DNA from: a virus
IMG/VR virus record: IMGVR_UViG_3300025326_000091
Span: 1-41,755 of that record
Reading direction: 5' to 3' (one strand)
Length of the DNA: 41,755 nucleotides
Shown: positions 1 to 8,886 of the stretch, piece by piece
How positions within the stretch are numbered: the first letter of the stretch is position 1
Layout: each line of letters opens with the position of its first letter
Made by a program: the position numbers and the translations under genes
The notes under the pieces: model-generated
What the model was told of the DNA's origin: nothing
What the model saw: only the letters and a program-made list of their open reading frames with translations
Databases searched by the model: none

Positions 1-144
1 TCTCAGCAAAAAAGAAACGACGCTTGCGTTCTACAGAGGCACGCTGGATTCGGTGCGCGACAAGCTCGAAGCGATGGGCGCGGCCGAGGAGAAGGTCACG
101 ACCGGAGCGACGTTCCAGAAGTGGGCGGTGAGCGCGAAGAACGT
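1..144. repeat. Terminal direct repeat, left copy (contig closure)
   Basis: This stretch is repeated at the right end of the window (41612-41755) with one difference, C at 18 versus T at 41629. Both copies lie inside the tape measure gene, and the reading frame is continuous when the ends are joined, giving a 41,611-bp circle. The simplest reading is assembly overlap of a circular or circularly permuted molecule. The single difference changes ACG (Thr) to ATG (Met). Confidence 0.93.
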
Positions 145-2143
145 CGCTGTCGAGTTCGGCGGCACGCTCAATGAGCTGCCGAGCCTCATCTCGGATGTGT
201 TCAACACGGAGCCAGTCATCCTCTTCGCGGCGGCACTGAACGCGGTGGGCTTGGACTTCGGTCTCCTCAAGCAGCGGATGCAGGAGATCTCCGAATTCGA
301 GGCGCCGCTGCCGCCCTTGAAACTCGACATCCCCCGCGAACCGCTTCCTCCGATCCGCACCGAGGAGAACATCCGGGCGGAGATCGCCCTCGCCGAGGAG
401 CTGTCAGACGAGAAGCTGAGACTCGAAAAGGAATTGCTCGAAAGGAAGTCGCGCGAGGAGATCAACCAGCAGGATCTCACAGGGGATGCCCTGCTCCTCG
501 CCCAGAGGAAGCTCGCAGACGCGACGGAAGCTCTCGACGATAGCTACGCGGACAGGCGAGCGAAGCTCAACCAGACGCTCCTGCGACAGTTGGAAGACCA
601 AGAGATCCAAGCCGCGATCGACACGGCCGAGAAGGGCACGCTGGCGTGGCTCGCCGCCCAGATGCGCAAGCTCGACGCCATGGAGTCTCGGGAGAAGGAA
701 GACGCCGAGAAGCGCGGCCTGGCGGTCTCCCTGATCGAGCAGAAGTACGACGGCCTGCGCGCGGAGGAGCAGCGGAAGTTCTCGAAGGAAAGGGCCGAGG
801 CCGAGAAGGAGGCGACGCAGAAGGCGCGCATGGATCTCCTCGACGTCGAGATCGGTTTGGAGGAGGAAGCCTCGGAGCGGAAGCTGCGACTCCTCCTGGA
901 GCATCTCGACCTCCGATACCAGATGGAGATCGACGCCGCGAAGAAACGGCACGAAGATACGCTCGCGTTGGAGCTGGCTTGGGAGCTGGAGAAGAACGCC
1001 AGGATCCTTGAGCACGAAAAGGAGAAGGAAGCGGCGGCGCGGGAAACCTCGGAGCGGATCATAGATGCCGAGGCCGAAGCCGCCAGAAGCGAGCACGAGG
1101 CGGCACTAGAACGTGTCGGCATTCTCAACACCGAGCGTCTCGAGGAGCAGATCCGCTTTCTCGAAGCGGAGGGTGAACTCAAACGCGAACAGGAAGAGAC
1201 GGACAATGCGGGGCGGATCGAGGAGATCGAACGAGAACGTGATGCCGCGATTTCTTGGCTGAACATCCGTCGTGACAAGTATCTCGCGGACCTGGAGATG
1301 TCCGACATAGGCGAAGAGGAGAAGGCCGAGCGGAGGCGGCAGATCTCCGAGGCAGAAACCGATGGACTGGCCAGGATCGACGACGACGCGCGCGTGGCCA
1401 AGGAGAAGCAGGAAAGGCTCCACGCCGCGCGGATGCGGAAGATCCACGCGGACTACCGGAAAGCCATCGGCGAACTCGAAAAGGCCCTGACTGCGATGCA
1501 GAAGGGCCAGCACAAGGAGGCCGCGGACGCGTGGATCGCGGCAGCTAGTGCAGCATTCGGCCAGCACAAGGGGATCGCGACGGCGCTTGCGATCATCTCG
1601 ACGCTTCGAGCCATCAACGCGGCAATGGCCGAGGAGGAGGTGCCGTATTACATACGTTTAGCGCACGCCGCCGCGGCCGCGGCGATCGGCTACGCGAACG
1701 TCCGGCGGATCCGATCCACGAGTCCAGGAGGCGGGGGAGAGGGAGGAGGAGCCGAGACAGCCGGTGCCGCTGCTGCCGCCGCTCCTGGCCCGTCCGCGCC
1801 CACGGAATTGCAGCGCGGCGGCCGCGCTCCTGCGCCTCGCCTTGGATTCGACGATCCGCAGCACGACCGCATGGCCTTCCTGGGAGGGAGAAAGTGGGCC
1901 GGAGACCTCGTGGCGCATCTCGCATCTGGTTTCAGCGAGGGGATGCGGGACGCGACTGTGGCGGGCTTCCCGCGCGCCGCGGCGGAGGCAGGGGTGCAGA
2001 TCCCGGCTCCGGCTCCCGTTGTCAGCGGAGCGTCGTATCAGATCGTCGTGAACGGGATGTACGGCGGCCGCGCCGGCCTCCGGGCGCTCAGGCGCGAGCT
2101 GCTGCGGATCGATGAAGCCGATCAGAGCAAGAGGATCGGATGA
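2..2143 (+). CDS. Tape measure protein, C-terminal part (continues from 40332-41755 across the join)
   Basis: This is the C-terminal part of the tail tape measure protein, which sets tail length and is threaded through the tail tube. The frame is open from base 2 with no start of its own; joined to 40332-41611 it encodes about 1,140 residues. Most of this part is highly charged Glu/Lys/Arg/Ala coiled coil with heptad-like patterning (about 300-1500). An Ala-rich, more hydrophobic helical stretch follows (about 1540-1700), then a Gly/Ala/Pro-rich linker and a short terminal domain. The stop overlaps the ATG of the next gene (ATGA). Length, coiled coil and position after the tail chaperone all fit the family. 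The internal ATG at 53 is not the real start. Confidence 0.88.
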   Translation, partial: LSKKETTLAFYRGTLDSVRDKLEAMGAAEEKVTTGATFQKWAVSAKNVAVEFGGTLNELPSLISDVFNTEPVILFAAALNAVGLDFGLLKQRMQEISEFEAPLPPLKLDIPREPLPPIRTEENIRAEIALAEELSDEKLRLEKELLERKSREEINQQDLTGDALLLAQRKLADATEALDDSYADRRAKLNQTLLRQLEDQEIQAAIDTAEKGTLAWLAAQMRKLDAMESREKEDAEKRGLAVSLIEQKYDGLRAEEQRKFSKERAEAEKEATQKARMDLLDVEIGLEEEASERKLRLLLEHLDLRYQMEIDAAKKRHEDTLALELAWELEKNARILEHEKEKEAAARETSERIIDAEAEAARSEHEAALERVGILNTERLEEQIRFLEAEGELKREQEETDNAGRIEEIERERDAAISWLNIRRDKYLADLEMSDIGEEEKAERRRQISEAETDGLARIDDDARVAKEKQERLHAARMRKIHADYRKAIGELEKALTAMQKGQHKEAADAWIAAASAAFGQHKGIATALAIISTLRAINAAMAEEEVPYYIRLAHAAAAAAIGYANVRRIRSTSPGGGGEGGGAETAGAAAAAAPGPSAPTELQRGGRAPAPRLGFDDPQHDRMAFLGGRKWAGDLVAHLASGFSEGMRDATVAGFPRAAAEAGVQIPAPAPVVSGASYQIVVNGMYGGRAGLRALRRELLRIDEADQSKRIG

Positions 2144-4317
2144 TCTCCGTAGGCTTGCGTGGGCCGGCTGGCGACTTCGACATATCTGATCGGGTAGCAC
2201 TTGATGCGTTCGCCGGCATCTCCGAGGAGGCCGAGATCACCCTCACGGGCCTCACCCACTCCGATCTCTCCATGACGCTGCGAGACACGGACGGCGAGTT
2301 GAGACGTTACCTCACGAATCTCGGGCCATCGGATCTGATCTACCTGGACGTCATCCGGTCCGTGGACGCGCGCCGGATGAAGTGGCAGCGGCTCTTTCAA
2401 GGCATTCTGGACCTGCCGTGGTCGGTCTCCTATGATCCAAAAAACCAAGAGGTCGAACTCCAGGCGTTCTCGCTCACGAAGTTGCTCGAACGAACCCCGG
2501 CGTCGGCCCTGGCCCGAGTCGTCACGGGCGTCACGGGTTCGGTGAGCGCTCCTGGTACATCGGTGACGGTGACGAGCACGACGAACATCCTGGCAGGAGA
2601 CAAGATCACGCTCGACGACGGGATCAAGGACGAGACGCAGACCGTCCAGTACGTGTCCAGCGCGACGGTCCTCATCACCTCGGCGTTCTCGAACAGCTTC
2701 ACGAACGCCATGCTCCGTCTCGACACGCCCTACCCTCGCGACGCCTCGGTGAAAGATCTCGTGAACGATCTCGTTGCTGCGGCCGGTAGCGGCCCCATCG
2801 CCGTCGATGTCAGGCAGACCGCGCTGACGATTCCAGTGCATCAGGACATGGCGACGACTCCTATCCGGTTGTCTGTCGAGGAGCCGAGAGCGATGCTCTG
2901 GTACACGCAGTCGCCGAACGCCGCGACCGGCTCCACCGGCATCTTGGTCAAGGGCGCGCTGTTGACGGAATTCTGGGCGCCGAACGTCCGAGACGGGTTC
3001 ACGGCGAGGGCGGCGCAGTATTCGCAGGGAACGGGAGACTGGCGGCCCTATAGTCTCACGGAACCTGCAACCCTCGTTGCGGCGTCGGCGCAGCCGGCAG
3101 GAGACGGGGGGAGCGCGGCTTGGGATCATGCGAATGGACGGCGCTACCACCTCAATGTGACCCTCACGTTGCTGGATCTTTACCGCAACGGCGTCAATCT
3201 CGTGACCGTAGCCGGAAGCGCAAGCGGATTCGATTCGTTCTGGCTTGACTACGATCCGGTAGGAGACTGGGTGTGGGTGTCCTACCAGCGAGCCGGCAGC
3301 GACGGAGCCCTGAAGCGAGTGCGGTTGTCCGATGCGGACGTGGCGTTTGTAGTCACAAGCGCTCCGGCCAGGTCTCAGGTGCGCTGCCTTCGCGCCCTGA
3401 ACGCGATGATGTTCTACCGGCCTGACGACCGCACATTGACCGCGTACGCCTTGGGGACTACCGAGGGAACGGTCGTTGCCACGATGCCGCAGAACTCCTA
3501 TCCGTACCTCTGGACGCTGAAGGCGGGAGGACAGACGGTCGCCGTCTTGTACGCGCTCTTCGGCAGAACGAGGATGCGCGTGTGGGACTACTCCTGGGTT
3601 TTGCTCGCAGACTTCGAGGTGCATGGCAACGCGTGGGGCGGTTGGAACACGACGACGACGTACTCGAACAGATTCCCGATCCTGAGCGTGGTCCCGGACG
3701 AGGCGGAAGACGTGTACGTGGGCTATGCTCCGAGCCTCACGACCGGAACAGGCAAGTTCTTCTGCGCCTCGCGCTCCCTTGTGGGCGTGGTCAAGTACGC
3801 GGACTTCGGCGACTTGTCGTGCGCCGCGGCAATCCGGGAACTCGCCGTCGCCTCGTGCGCGATCCTGCGGATGGACCCGGACGGGAACGGTTTGATGGCC
3901 GGGCGCGCGCACGCGGTTCTTCCGACTCAGGCCATTCCCGAGATTCCCGATCCGATCGAGCGCGAGCAACTGCCTATCTCCGAGGTCTACCGCGCCTCGG
4001 TCCTCGTAAAGGGCAAGACCGAGGATGGCGAGGAGTTCGAGGAGATCGCCGGCGACGCAGGCGACTCGGCACACCGCTTGGAGATCCAGGGCCAGCTCGT
4101 CACGACACGATCACTGGCGGCGACGATCGCCAATCTCTACGCTTCGTTCCTGGCGTTTCCAAGGCGTGAAGAGAAACTCACCATCCGAGATGACGGAACG
4201 CTCATAGCGGCGCTGGACGAGGTGTCATTCGACGGCCGGCGCTGGCTTGTGCTGGAATCGTCGCTGGACATCGGCGACCAGGAACGCGAGCTGCGCCTGA
4301 TCGAGCTGGGGTTCTGA
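2140..4317 (+). CDS. Tail tip / baseplate-type protein, 725 aa
   Basis: I do not recognise a named family. The gene lies directly after the tape measure and its ATG overlaps that stop (ATGA), a position normally held by distal-tail or tail-hub proteins. The first ~120 residues look like a beta-rich tail-hub domain. A Thr/Ser/Val-rich segment follows (about 125-175), then a long beta-rich region with recurring Trp/Tyr/Asp and short repeats resembling propeller blades (about 270-560). The acidic C-terminal part could pack onto the tail. Role in the tail tip is inferred from position and size; enzymatic activity is not apparent. Confidence 0.62.
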   Translation: MISVGLRGPAGDFDISDRVALDAFAGISEEAEITLTGLTHSDLSMTLRDTDGELRRYLTNLGPSDLIYLDVIRSVDARRMKWQRLFQGILDLPWSVSYDPKNQEVELQAFSLTKLLERTPASALARVVTGVTGSVSAPGTSVTVTSTTNILAGDKITLDDGIKDETQTVQYVSSATVLITSAFSNSFTNAMLRLDTPYPRDASVKDLVNDLVAAAGSGPIAVDVRQTALTIPVHQDMATTPIRLSVEEPRAMLWYTQSPNAATGSTGILVKGALLTEFWAPNVRDGFTARAAQYSQGTGDWRPYSLTEPATLVAASAQPAGDGGSAAWDHANGRRYHLNVTLTLLDLYRNGVNLVTVAGSASGFDSFWLDYDPVGDWVWVSYQRAGSDGALKRVRLSDADVAFVVTSAPARSQVRCLRALNAMMFYRPDDRTLTAYALGTTEGTVVATMPQNSYPYLWTLKAGGQTVAVLYALFGRTRMRVWDYSWVLLADFEVHGNAWGGWNTTTTYSNRFPILSVVPDEAEDVYVGYAPSLTTGTGKFFCASRSLVGVVKYADFGDLSCAAAIRELAVASCAILRMDPDGNGLMAGRAHAVLPTQAIPEIPDPIEREQLPISEVYRASVLVKGKTEDGEEFEEIAGDAGDSAHRLEIQGQLVTTRSLAATIANLYASFLAFPRREEKLTIRDDGTLIAALDEVSFDGRRWLVLESSLDIGDQERELRLIELGF

Positions 4318-4318
4318 G

Positions 4319-5377
4319 ATGGGCTACGCATGGAGGCCGGTGATCCGGATCGTCCCCCAAGACGGGGCGCCGCGCGGATTCGATCTGAAGACGGCGTTGA
4401 CGGACGCCGGCGGACCGAACCGCGTGAAGCTCTCCTACCCGTTCGTCGCGTCGCAACGGGAAGACGCGAACCGGCGACTGGCGCCGACCGCCTTCGGATA
4501 CAGGCCCGAAGTCGAATTGACCATGGACCTCGTGACGCTGGCAGACCAGTACGCGATCGCGGAGATTCTCGACGCGTTGCGAGACCGCGACCGCGCGCGG
4601 GTGACGCTCTCGCTAGACGGCGGGTACACCGAGCGCGACGTCGTGCTGGACGGGAGCCCGAAAGGACCTGACGGTCTCGGAGGCAAGACCGTCGGAGGCG
4701 CGAGCTTCGGCCTCAAGCTCCGCGCGGTCGATCTGATCGCCTCCCCGCCGGCGATGTTCCCCGCCGCGCTTCCCGCGCCTCGAGAACTGATTCCGAACGG
4801 CGGGATGGAAAATTGGGACGGCGTGCTCGCGCCGCCGCAGTTTCCGAACGGGAAGCCCATCGGCGGCTGGTTTGTATCGATCTCGGCGGGATCGGTAGTA
4901 ACTCAGGAGGGGAACCCAACCTTCGTTCATACCGGCTCGTTCTCCTTCAAGCATCTGGACGACGCCTCCGGCACGTATGAGCAGCTCGCCTACAACTTCC
5001 CGGCGCAGTCATTCGCTCCCGGGAAGAGCTACCGGATCTCCATGTGGATCCTGGCGAGCCAGACCACCGGGGTCAATAACCAGTCTACGTTTCGCAACCT
5101 TCGCCTCGACGCTCTAGATCTAGGTGGCTGGTTGCGGAATGACGGCAGCATGAGCACATCTGGCGCGACAACGGACCGTTGGGGCGCGTACGCCGCGAAG
5201 TCGGTACCGACAGCGTGGACGTTAGAAACGCTCGACTTTCTAATCCCTCCGACATTTTTCTTTGCGGACATCTACAGGTGGGAGACTCCGTTTTACAATG
5301 TGGCTGGTGCGGCCATCTGGATCGATGACATTTCCTTGGTCGGCCCGATCGTGCCCGCTGGGGTCGCGCGATGGTGA
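4319..5377 (+). CDS. Tail tip protein with C-terminal carbohydrate-binding-like jelly roll, 352 aa
   Basis: The N-terminal ~145 residues form a compact domain of the kind seen in tail-tip proteins, with the pattern LxxLADQYAIAEILDALRDR near residue 65-80. From about residue 158 the sequence has the look of a CBM4/9-type jelly roll: it opens with NGGMENWDG, has a central YRISMWILA strand, and ends with IWIDDISLVGPI. These modules usually bind glycans. The ATG follows the previous stop by one base. The gene overlaps the next by seven bases. I infer a receptor- or glycan-binding tail component; the sugar specificity cannot be read. Confidence 0.6.
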   Translation: MGYAWRPVIRIVPQDGAPRGFDLKTALTDAGGPNRVKLSYPFVASQREDANRRLAPTAFGYRPEVELTMDLVTLADQYAIAEILDALRDRDRARVTLSLDGGYTERDVVLDGSPKGPDGLGGKTVGGASFGLKLRAVDLIASPPAMFPAALPAPRELIPNGGMENWDGVLAPPQFPNGKPIGGWFVSISAGSVVTQEGNPTFVHTGSFSFKHLDDASGTYEQLAYNFPAQSFAPGKSYRISMWILASQTTGVNNQSTFRNLRLDALDLGGWLRNDGSMSTSGATTDRWGAYAAKSVPTAWTLETLDFLIPPTFFFADIYRWETPFYNVAGAAIWIDDISLVGPIVPAGVARW

Positions 5378-6414
5378 AGCGAGCGTTGCTGGCGTTCGTT
5401 ATCGGCGTGTCGGCCGCGCATGCCACCGCGATCCTGGCTCAAGAGATCGTCCTCGACCGCCGGGTGGCGGCGTCCACGGACGACGCGGAGGAGAGCGCCT
5501 CGGGCTCGGTCACCAAGGCGAGCAGCGACCTGGAGCTCGTCTACGACGGGACGAACCAGGTCGTCGGAATGCGCTTCCTCGACATCGCCGTCCCGCAGGG
5601 CGCAACGATCACCTCGGCCTGGATCCAGTTCACCGCCGACGAAAGCCAGTCCGAGCCGACGAACCTGACCATCCGTGCCCAGCTTGCCACCTCCGCGGCG
5701 ACCTTCGCTACTGGTACCTCCACGTACGGGATCTCGTCCAGATCCCAGACATTCGCCTCGGTTTCGTGGCAGCCGCCGGCTTGGAGCACAGGACAGGCCG
5801 GCCAGGGCCAGCGGACGCCCGACCTGGCCCAGGTAATACAGGAGGTGGTGGATCTCCCCGCCTGGGCCAGCGGAGGCGCTCTGGTGGCAATCGTGGCGGG
5901 GACCGGGCACCGCACGGCAGAGTCCTACGACGGCTCCCCCGGGGCCGCCCCGCTCCTCCATGTCGAGGCCACGACCCTGGATCCGGGAGTCGGGTGCCTA
6001 GAGCCGCCGTCCTTCCCGCCAGACTTCTCGGGGCCGGACTGCACGCCGGCCAGGCAGGCCGAGAGGTGCGCCTGCTCGGAGTGCATGACGTGGGACCAGG
6101 CGTCCGACTTGGCGACGATAGACGAGTACGAGGTATCCAGGCGCCTATACCCGGGGCCGTCGAGCTGGGAAGTCGTGGGGCACACTTACAAGAGCCAGGC
6201 ATGGACGGACACGGACGGGACGGTCTGGCCGGAGTGGATCTCGACGACGTGGTGCGTCGGTAGAGATGCGCCCGGGCTCCCGGTGGAGAACGTCCTGTAC
6301 GAGTACGCCGTCAAGGCGTGCAAGACGACGAACGGAGCCCGGCAGTGCTCGGCCTCCTACTCCGTCCCGGTGCTCTACCGCGGTACGCTGTACTGGGATC
6401 TGGTACACCCCTGA
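5371..6414 (+). CDS. Exported DNRLRE/Fn3-like protein, 347 aa
   Basis: The protein starts with a clear Sec-type signal sequence (MVKRALLAFVIGVSAAHATA, likely cleaved after residues 19-24). Residues ~25-215 resemble the DNRLRE-type beta domain of bacterial surface proteins, with alternating strands such as MRFLDIAVPQGATITSAWIQ. A Pro/Cys-rich linker (about 217-245) leads to a fibronectin-III-like C-terminal domain (about 250-335) that contains YEYAVKAC. Position among tail genes suggests a fibre, but the signal peptide argues for export from the infected cell. Both are inferences. The start overlaps the preceding gene by seven bases. Confidence 0.58.
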   Translation: MVKRALLAFVIGVSAAHATAILAQEIVLDRRVAASTDDAEESASGSVTKASSDLELVYDGTNQVVGMRFLDIAVPQGATITSAWIQFTADESQSEPTNLTIRAQLATSAATFATGTSTYGISSRSQTFASVSWQPPAWSTGQAGQGQRTPDLAQVIQEVVDLPAWASGGALVAIVAGTGHRTAESYDGSPGAAPLLHVEATTLDPGVGCLEPPSFPPDFSGPDCTPARQAERCACSECMTWDQASDLATIDEYEVSRRLYPGPSSWEVVGHTYKSQAWTDTDGTVWPEWISTTWCVGRDAPGLPVENVLYEYAVKACKTTNGARQCSASYSVPVLYRGTLYWDLVHP

Positions 6415-6776
6415 TGGCTGGCAACGGAATGAGGATCCGGTGGGGCACGGTAGGTACCTTGGTCGGCGTGTTGCTCACGGTCGCTACGCTGTTCGGGACT
6501 GGCATGGCGACGTGGGGCGGCGACCGCGCGCTACTGTATCAGCACGATCGCGAACTCAAAACGTTGCGGGAGCACTTCGACAAGCGCATGACGGCGATAG
6601 AAGACCGCTTCCAAAAACACCTTGACGTCACAGAGCCGCTTGTGCATCGTTTCATCATGATCGAGCAGGCAGTCAAGGATCTAACCAAAAAGCTCGACGA
6701 GATGGAGACGCGGAACGTGCGCGAGTTCGCCGATCTCAAGCAACGGCTGGAACGCTACGGCTTTGTCAAACCTTGA
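6414..6776 (+). CDS. Membrane-anchored coiled-coil protein, 120 aa (possible lysis accessory)
   Basis: The ATG overlaps the previous stop (TGATG), so translation is probably coupled. Residues ~12-33 form one transmembrane helix; residues ~40-115 are charged, heptad-patterned coiled coil. This one-helix plus coiled-coil layout occurs in phage spanin/holin-type accessory proteins, and the gene opens the lysis region. No family-specific motif is visible, so the lysis role is an inference. Confidence 0.6.
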   Translation: MAGNGMRIRWGTVGTLVGVLLTVATLFGTGMATWGGDRALLYQHDRELKTLREHFDKRMTAIEDRFQKHLDVTEPLVHRFIMIEQAVKDLTKKLDEMETRNVREFADLKQRLERYGFVKP

Positions 6777-6786
6777 AGAGGAGATG

Positions 6787-7140
6787 ATGTTGAACGCACT
6801 GCTTCTCGCAACGATGCTGGGGGCTGCCCCGGTGGTAGCCTCAGTCCCCCTAGCTCCCAACTCGGTGCAGCCCCCAGCGCTGCAATGGGGCCTAGACGGC
6901 TTCGTGCTCTGGGACTTCGAGGGCGACACGCCGGTGATGGGCCTGATCTTCACCCCCGATGTCGAGTTCCCTCTCGGCGTCGTCGTCCAGCTCAGCCGCG
7001 TCGAGTGGAATGAGACCTCGACGACCTACCGGGTGAACTTCCACGAGCACCGTCGGCCCGTGGCATTCCCGCCGCAGTTCTCGACGGTCGAGCGTGACGA
7101 TGTGAGGTTCGCCATCGGGGTAAAGTGGTCCTTCCGATGA
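6787..7140 (+). CDS. Small exported beta-rich protein, 117 aa
   Basis: The family is not recognised. A hydrophobic start (MLNALLLATMLGAAPVVAS) looks like a signal peptide with cleavage near residue 18. The rest is beta-rich and ends KWSFR, with a terminal aromatic resembling small outer-membrane or periplasmic beta proteins. Two adjacent ATGs occur at 6784 and 6787; the second is preferred because GAGGAG then sits at a workable distance. It may act in the envelope during infection or lysis. Confidence 0.55.
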   Translation: MLNALLLATMLGAAPVVASVPLAPNSVQPPALQWGLDGFVLWDFEGDTPVMGLIFTPDVEFPLGVVVQLSRVEWNETSTTYRVNFHEHRRPVAFPPQFSTVERDDVRFAIGVKWSFR

Positions 7141-7403
7141 GCCGCGACGATCGGTTCTTCCCGACTCTACTCCTTGTTGCGATCCTCCTGTTCATCCCCT
7201 TGTCCCTACTCGGAGTCGCCTACGCCATGGAGCAGCGCCAGACACGCGATTGCTGCCGTGACCTGGGAAGCGTGAAGTACGGCGTGGAGGCCGCACTCAA
7301 CTCCATCGAACTAGACGCGGCCAAGAAGCGGCTCGTCGGCTCGATGGAATCTGCTGGGTATATCTGCGAGCCCGACCGCTCCGGAGTGTGGACGTGTCAC
7401 TAG
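7137..7403 (+). CDS. Small single-pass membrane protein, 88 aa
   Basis: The ATG overlaps the previous stop (ATGA). An N-terminal transmembrane helix (about residues 8-30, TLLLVAILLFIPLSLLGVAY) is followed by a ~55-residue soluble domain with four Cys, two of them adjacent (residues ~39-40). The layout is N-in/C-out or the reverse and cannot be decided. It lies in the lysis cluster; a spanin-like or holin-accessory role is possible but unproven. Confidence 0.6.
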   Translation: MSRDDRFFPTLLLVAILLFIPLSLLGVAYAMEQRQTRDCCRDLGSVKYGVEAALNSIELDAAKKRLVGSMESAGYICEPDRSGVWTCH

Positions 7404-7597
7404 CCGAGGATCTGGCGAAGGCCCCACCTTGGGCCGTAAAGATAGCGCTCGGCATCCTGCTGAGTCTTCTAGCGATCTTGTTCAAGATGGGAGTGTACGA
7501 CCCGTGGACGAAGCTTGGCGAGAAGGTGGACTCCATCGACAGGAAGGTGTCAGAGATGACAGGCGTGCTCTCCCAGATGCAGAAGGACAAACCATGA
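7394..7597 (+). CDS. Holin-like / membrane protein, 67 aa
   Basis: This is a short protein with one transmembrane segment (about residues 14-32) followed by a charged, heptad-patterned tail. I chose the GTG at 7394 rather than 7388 because a GGAG lies seven bases upstream of it. It overlaps the end of the previous gene by ten bases. Size and layout resemble small holins or haemolysin XhlA-like proteins; this is inferred from architecture and context. Confidence 0.55.
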   Translation: MSLAEDLAKAPPWAVKIALGILLSLLAILFKMGVYDPWTKLGEKVDSIDRKVSEMTGVLSQMQKDKP

Positions 7598-7773
7598 GCC
7601 AGTGCCAACGCTGCGGCTGCTCCATCGTCTGGCTCGGCAAGGTGCCGGTGCTGACGCCAGTGCTCGCTAACGAGGTGACGGAGCAGATGCGGCGGGACGG
7701 CGTGGACTTCACCCAGCAGGATGACGACGTGCAACTCCACTACTACTCGGACTGCAAGCAGGAGAACCCGTGA
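7594..7773 (+). CDS. Small Cys-rich protein, 59 aa
   Basis: Not recognised. The N-terminus has CQRCGC, and further Cys and His residues near the C-terminus (HYYSDC) could complete a zinc site. The ATG overlaps the previous stop (ATGA), and the gene ends by overlapping the next (GTGA). It is the first of three consecutive small Cys/His proteins. Confidence 0.6.
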   Translation: MSQCQRCGCSIVWLGKVPVLTPVLANEVTEQMRRDGVDFTQQDDDVQLHYYSDCKQENP

Positions 7774-7973
7774 ACGGCGGCACCTGGGAAGCTACATGCC
7801 CAGAATGCGGCTGGAGCTTCGCCGGTTCGCTCCTGCTCGTGCAAGACAAGCTCACGGAACATCACCAGACGACAAAGCGGCAAGTCGCGGAGAAGCTACC
7901 AGATTCGGCTACGCCAGAGAAGATTCGAGCACTGTGCCACTACCCTGCCCTAGTGCAGAGGATAGGTCGGTGA
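7770..7973 (+). CDS. Small zinc-finger-like protein, 67 aa
   Basis: The GTG start overlaps the preceding stop. CPEC at residues ~10-13 is followed about 20 residues on by HH, a C2H2-like spacing that may bind zinc. The rest is helical and ends in a basic tail. Target and function are unknown. Confidence 0.6.
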   Translation: MNGGTWEATCPECGWSFAGSLLLVQDKLTEHHQTTKRQVAEKLPDSATPEKIRALCHYPALVQRIGR

Positions 7974-8194
7974 ACCGCCCCGATGGAGCAAAAGCGGCTT
8001 GCCAGCCTCATAAGCTGGAAATCACTCGGTGCGATTCCGAGCGGGGCAACCAGTGCCGGCTGTGCGGCGAGGATTGTGCCGTCGGCACAATCTGCCTCGC
8101 CTGTGCCGCACGACCGCCGCGTAAGAAGAGCCACGTCTACAATCTCAAGTGGAAGCCAGAGAGGTACTACAACCAGTTCAAGAGGTACGATTGA
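7970..8194 (+). CDS. Small zinc-ribbon-like protein, 74 aa
   Basis: The GTG overlaps the previous stop (GTGA). The centre has CRLCGEDC and CLAC, a four-Cys arrangement typical of a zinc ribbon; the C-terminal 25 residues are basic and aromatic. It could bind nucleic acid. No family is recognised. Confidence 0.6.
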   Translation: MNRPDGAKAACQPHKLEITRCDSERGNQCRLCGEDCAVGTICLACAARPPRKKSHVYNLKWKPERYYNQFKRYD

Positions 8195-8352
8195 ACACGG
8201 CGCTACGCATCGTTACGCTCAACGTCAACGAGTGGATGATCGTGCTCGACGTGTTCATGATCGCGGAAGCCTCGCGTCCGCTCGATTGCGAGCAGTTCGC
8301 CATGCTCCGTAGAACGATTGCTCTTCAGCTCGCCGGCCAGAAGGAAGATTGA
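8191..8352 (+). CDS. Hypothetical protein, 53 aa
   Basis: A TTG start overlaps the preceding stop (TTGA), which supports coupled translation in the same operon. The product is short, with a hydrophobic centre (EWMIVLDVFMIAEA) and helical character, and no recognisable motif. Confidence 0.45.
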   Translation: MNTALRIVTLNVNEWMIVLDVFMIAEASRPLDCEQFAMLRRTIALQLAGQKED

Positions 8353-8391
8353 CGTGACCTCCCTACCCAGGCCATCGATCATGACTACCCC

Positions 8392-8886
8392 GTGCCTCCG
8401 CACTGCATCCTACCAGGGCTGCTTCCGACTGGCCTATCGGGAGCAGCCGACCTGCCTGAGAGCCAGAGCACGAGCTCCCTCATGCCTTGCCATCTGAGTC
8501 CTCGCCATCTCGATGAATGGAGAGACGCCCATCCCACACTTGTGCGGATCGTCCGCGAGATCCTGGGGCTCTGGTACTGGCCGATGCCGTTCATCATGAC
8601 CAGCATTGCCCGGACGCATGCCGAGGATCTGGCCCTGGGCGCTTCCGGGATCCACTCCTCTGGACCGCCATGGAGAGCTTTGGACTTCCGCATTTCCCAT
8701 CTCGGGCCGCACCACCAGGAGCAGGCGGACGCCATTGCTAAGACGATCAATCTCAGATGGGCCTATGACCCCACCAGGCCGGCCAAGATGGTACTCTTCA
8801 CGGCGCCGCACGGAACCGGCCCCCATGGGCACGTTCAGGTTCATGCGGCAACGATCCTGCGGGAGCAGATCCCGCAGCGGACATGA
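8392..8886 (+). CDS. Endolysin-like peptidase, M15-type, up to 164 aa
   Basis: This is probably the phage endolysin, a zinc peptidase cutting peptidoglycan peptide cross-links. The segment GIHSSGPPWRALDFRI (about residues 82-97) supplies His and Asp ligands of the type seen in D-Ala-D-Ala carboxypeptidase/VanY-like proteins, and HGTGPHGHVQV near residues 140-150 supplies the last His ligands. The only upstream in-frame start is GTG at 8392, without an obvious Shine-Dalgarno. An ATG at 8482 would still leave the whole domain. A holin-like gene follows with ATGA overlap, which supports a lysis role. Confidence 0.72.
   Translation: MPPHCILPGLLPTGLSGAADLPESQSTSSLMPCHLSPRHLDEWRDAHPTLVRIVREILGLWYWPMPFIMTSIARTHAEDLALGASGIHSSGPPWRALDFRISHLGPHHQEQADAIAKTINLRWAYDPTRPAKMVLFTAPHGTGPHGHVQVHAATILREQIPQRT

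Noticed and set aside
1-144. Physical long terminal repeat used in packaging
   Set aside because: The repeat lies inside the tape measure coding frame and is equal to a typical assembly overlap, so circular closure is the simpler explanation.
2122-4074. Long minus-strand open frame of 650 codons
   Set aside because: It is antisense to the 725-residue tail gene; it is Arg/His/Asp-rich, a typical shadow product of GC-rich codon bias, and lacks a start signal.
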